A DNA stretch of 64,000 nucleotides, from the NCBI GenBank assembly GCA_965205545.1, contig OZ242170.1:124001-188000 (forward strand), read 5' to 3'. Shown here piece by piece: positions 62,989 through 64,000 of the stretch. The translations under genes were made by a program, and so were the position numbers. The number at the start of each line of letters is the position of its first letter. The stretch's first letter is position 1. The notes under the pieces are model-generated. The model did not search any database. It worked only from the letters and a program-made list of their open reading frames with translations, and was not told the origin of the DNA. Source of the DNA: Bin55 sp965205545. Lineage in GTDB: Bacteria > Pseudomonadota > Gammaproteobacteria > Pseudomonadales > Azotimanducaceae.

Positions 62989-64000
62989 ATGAAGGTACAG
63001 AATTACATTGCACTTGCGTTGTTGGCTCTCGCATCTGGTGACACAATCGCACGCGTTAGCAATGAATCAGTCGAAAGTGTTGAAGATACTGGTGTCAAGG
63101 ACAGTGTCGTCTACGTTACAACCGACTATTTTGAAAAGAAAGTCTTGGAGTCGGATGTTCCGGTGTTAGTTGTCTTCACCGCTCCTTGGTGTGGCCCATG
63201 CAGGATTCTCGATCCTGTCATTGAATCCCTTATGCCAGAGATGTCAGGACACGCAAGAGTTTTCAAGGTAGACACAGACGAAACTCCCGAAATTTCTACC
63301 AAGTACCAGGTCACTCGACTTCCAACAATCATCTTTTTCAACGATGGTCTTGAATCGCACAGAAGTTCGAGTATTTATCCACGAGACGCTTACGTTAGCT
63401 ATCTTGAAGGTCTGTGCGAAGACACTTCGATAAAGGATACGACTCTAAAGCTGCTCGACGAGGACTGGTTTCGTCGCCATTATCTATTGACTGAGGAAAT
63501 TGAGGTCATCCAAGAGACTTTAGAACGATATCCCGATCTTCTTACAAAGGAGTTCGAAAACGGACAAACTCCACTTTCTGTTGTTCTCAACTACCCGAGC
63601 AATACACAAGACGAAATTCTGGAATTGATACTGGCACTGGAGCCCAAAATTGGAACAAATGACCTGCTTGGGCTAGGTCGTTGCGAAGAATTCAAGGAGA
63701 AAATTGCGCAAGATCCAGAAGCTGCGAACCGACCCGACGCCGACGGAAATTCCCCCTTGCTCACTGCAATACTTGGATCGACGATTGTGGGAAATGGAGA
63801 GTGCTTGAAGACTTTGCTTGAGTCAGATACAAAGAAGTCGATCCCCACCACCATTTGTAACTCTCTTGGTAAACGAGTCGAATTTCAACCAAACCGCAAA
63901 TTTGTGGACGAGCTATTGAGTCTCCTGACGAAAGAATGGGGTCCAAACTGGCACAACGAAGAGATTGGGATAAAGTCGCGATTGCTGCTTCGTGAAATAA
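62989..64000 (+). CDS. Exported thioredoxin-ankyrin protein B, 3'-truncated by window edge
   Basis: The frame is open from ATG 62989 to the window end (337 codons) with no stop, so the gene continues outside. GAGAGG lies ten bases before this ATG; an in-frame ATG at 62971 has no usable spacing. Signal peptide MKVQNYIALALLALASG. The thioredoxin domain reads YVTTDYFEKKVLESDVPVLV, active site WCGPC (Cys68, Cys71), and TRLPTIIFF with the cis-proline. The tail follows protein A nearly block by block: NGQTPLSVVLNYPSN against NGQSPLSLVLNYRSG, LLGLGRCEEF against HVGLGQCEEF, ADGNSPLLTAIL against PDGNSPLLTALI. The active-site dipeptide is the standard Gly-Pro, unlike Ala-His in protein A. Confidence 0.88.
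   Translation, partial: MKVQNYIALALLALASGDTIARVSNESVESVEDTGVKDSVVYVTTDYFEKKVLESDVPVLVVFTAPWCGPCRILDPVIESLMPEMSGHARVFKVDTDETPEISTKYQVTRLPTIIFFNDGLESHRSSSIYPRDAYVSYLEGLCEDTSIKDTTLKLLDEDWFRRHYLLTEEIEVIQETLERYPDLLTKEFENGQTPLSVVLNYPSNTQDEILELILALEPKIGTNDLLGLGRCEEFKEKIAQDPEAANRPDADGNSPLLTAILGSTIVGNGECLKTLLESDTKKSIPTTICNSLGKRVEFQPNRKFVDELLSLLTKEWGPNWHNEEIGIKSRLLLREI

Overview
The window reads as part of a gammaproteobacterial chromosome of roughly even base composition. The core stretch miaE, lpxH, folD, a tRNA-Pro/Arg/His cluster, tig, clpP, clpX, hupB, ppiD is a recognisable gammaproteobacterial order, and lpxH and outer-membrane-type proteins show a Gram-negative envelope. Genus cannot be told from the sequence alone; the DUF5916 barrels, PhoX-like phosphatase and single-chain acyl-CoA carboxylase would suit an uncultivated marine or host-associated heterotroph, but that is inference.

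Layout. 1-12 kb: housekeeping genes (purF 3' part, miaE, lpxH/folD, three tRNAs, tig-clpP, a small orphan ClpX-type zinc finger, clpX, hupB, ppiD, rnhA-dnaQ). The lon gene usually found between clpX and hupB is missing. 12-15.4 kb: two almost identical nhaB Na+/H+ antiporter genes in tandem. 15.6-21 kb: nudC, an SCP2-like protein, sohB-acuI, a short Kef-type antiporter and an uncharacterised protein. 21-26 kb: two paralogous DUF5916 surface proteins in tandem. 26-32.5 kb: a DUF385 protein, an ankyrin protein, metH, nfuA. 32.5-45.3 kb: a DUF4143 ATPase, cytochrome c, a BC-BCCP-CT fusion carboxylase, a very large membrane protein with an ABC-2-like N-terminus and a degenerate M1-peptidase-like middle, a divergent aroA, and a remnant HicA fused to HicB.

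The most unusual region is 46.8-64 kb. It holds a local expansion of exported thioredoxin-fold proteins: four large TlpA-like proteins (two lipoproteins, two with ordinary signal peptides) and two thioredoxin-ankyrin proteins, interspersed with a PhoX-like phosphatase, a helical-repeat lipoprotein, a methyltransferase, a formylglycine-generating-enzyme-like protein and an EF-hand protein. Across the TlpA-like paralogs two extra cysteines appear or disappear together, and one paralog has lost its CxxC but kept that pair. The last gene, a thioredoxin-ankyrin protein, runs off the right end.

All functional calls come from reading motifs; no database search was possible.
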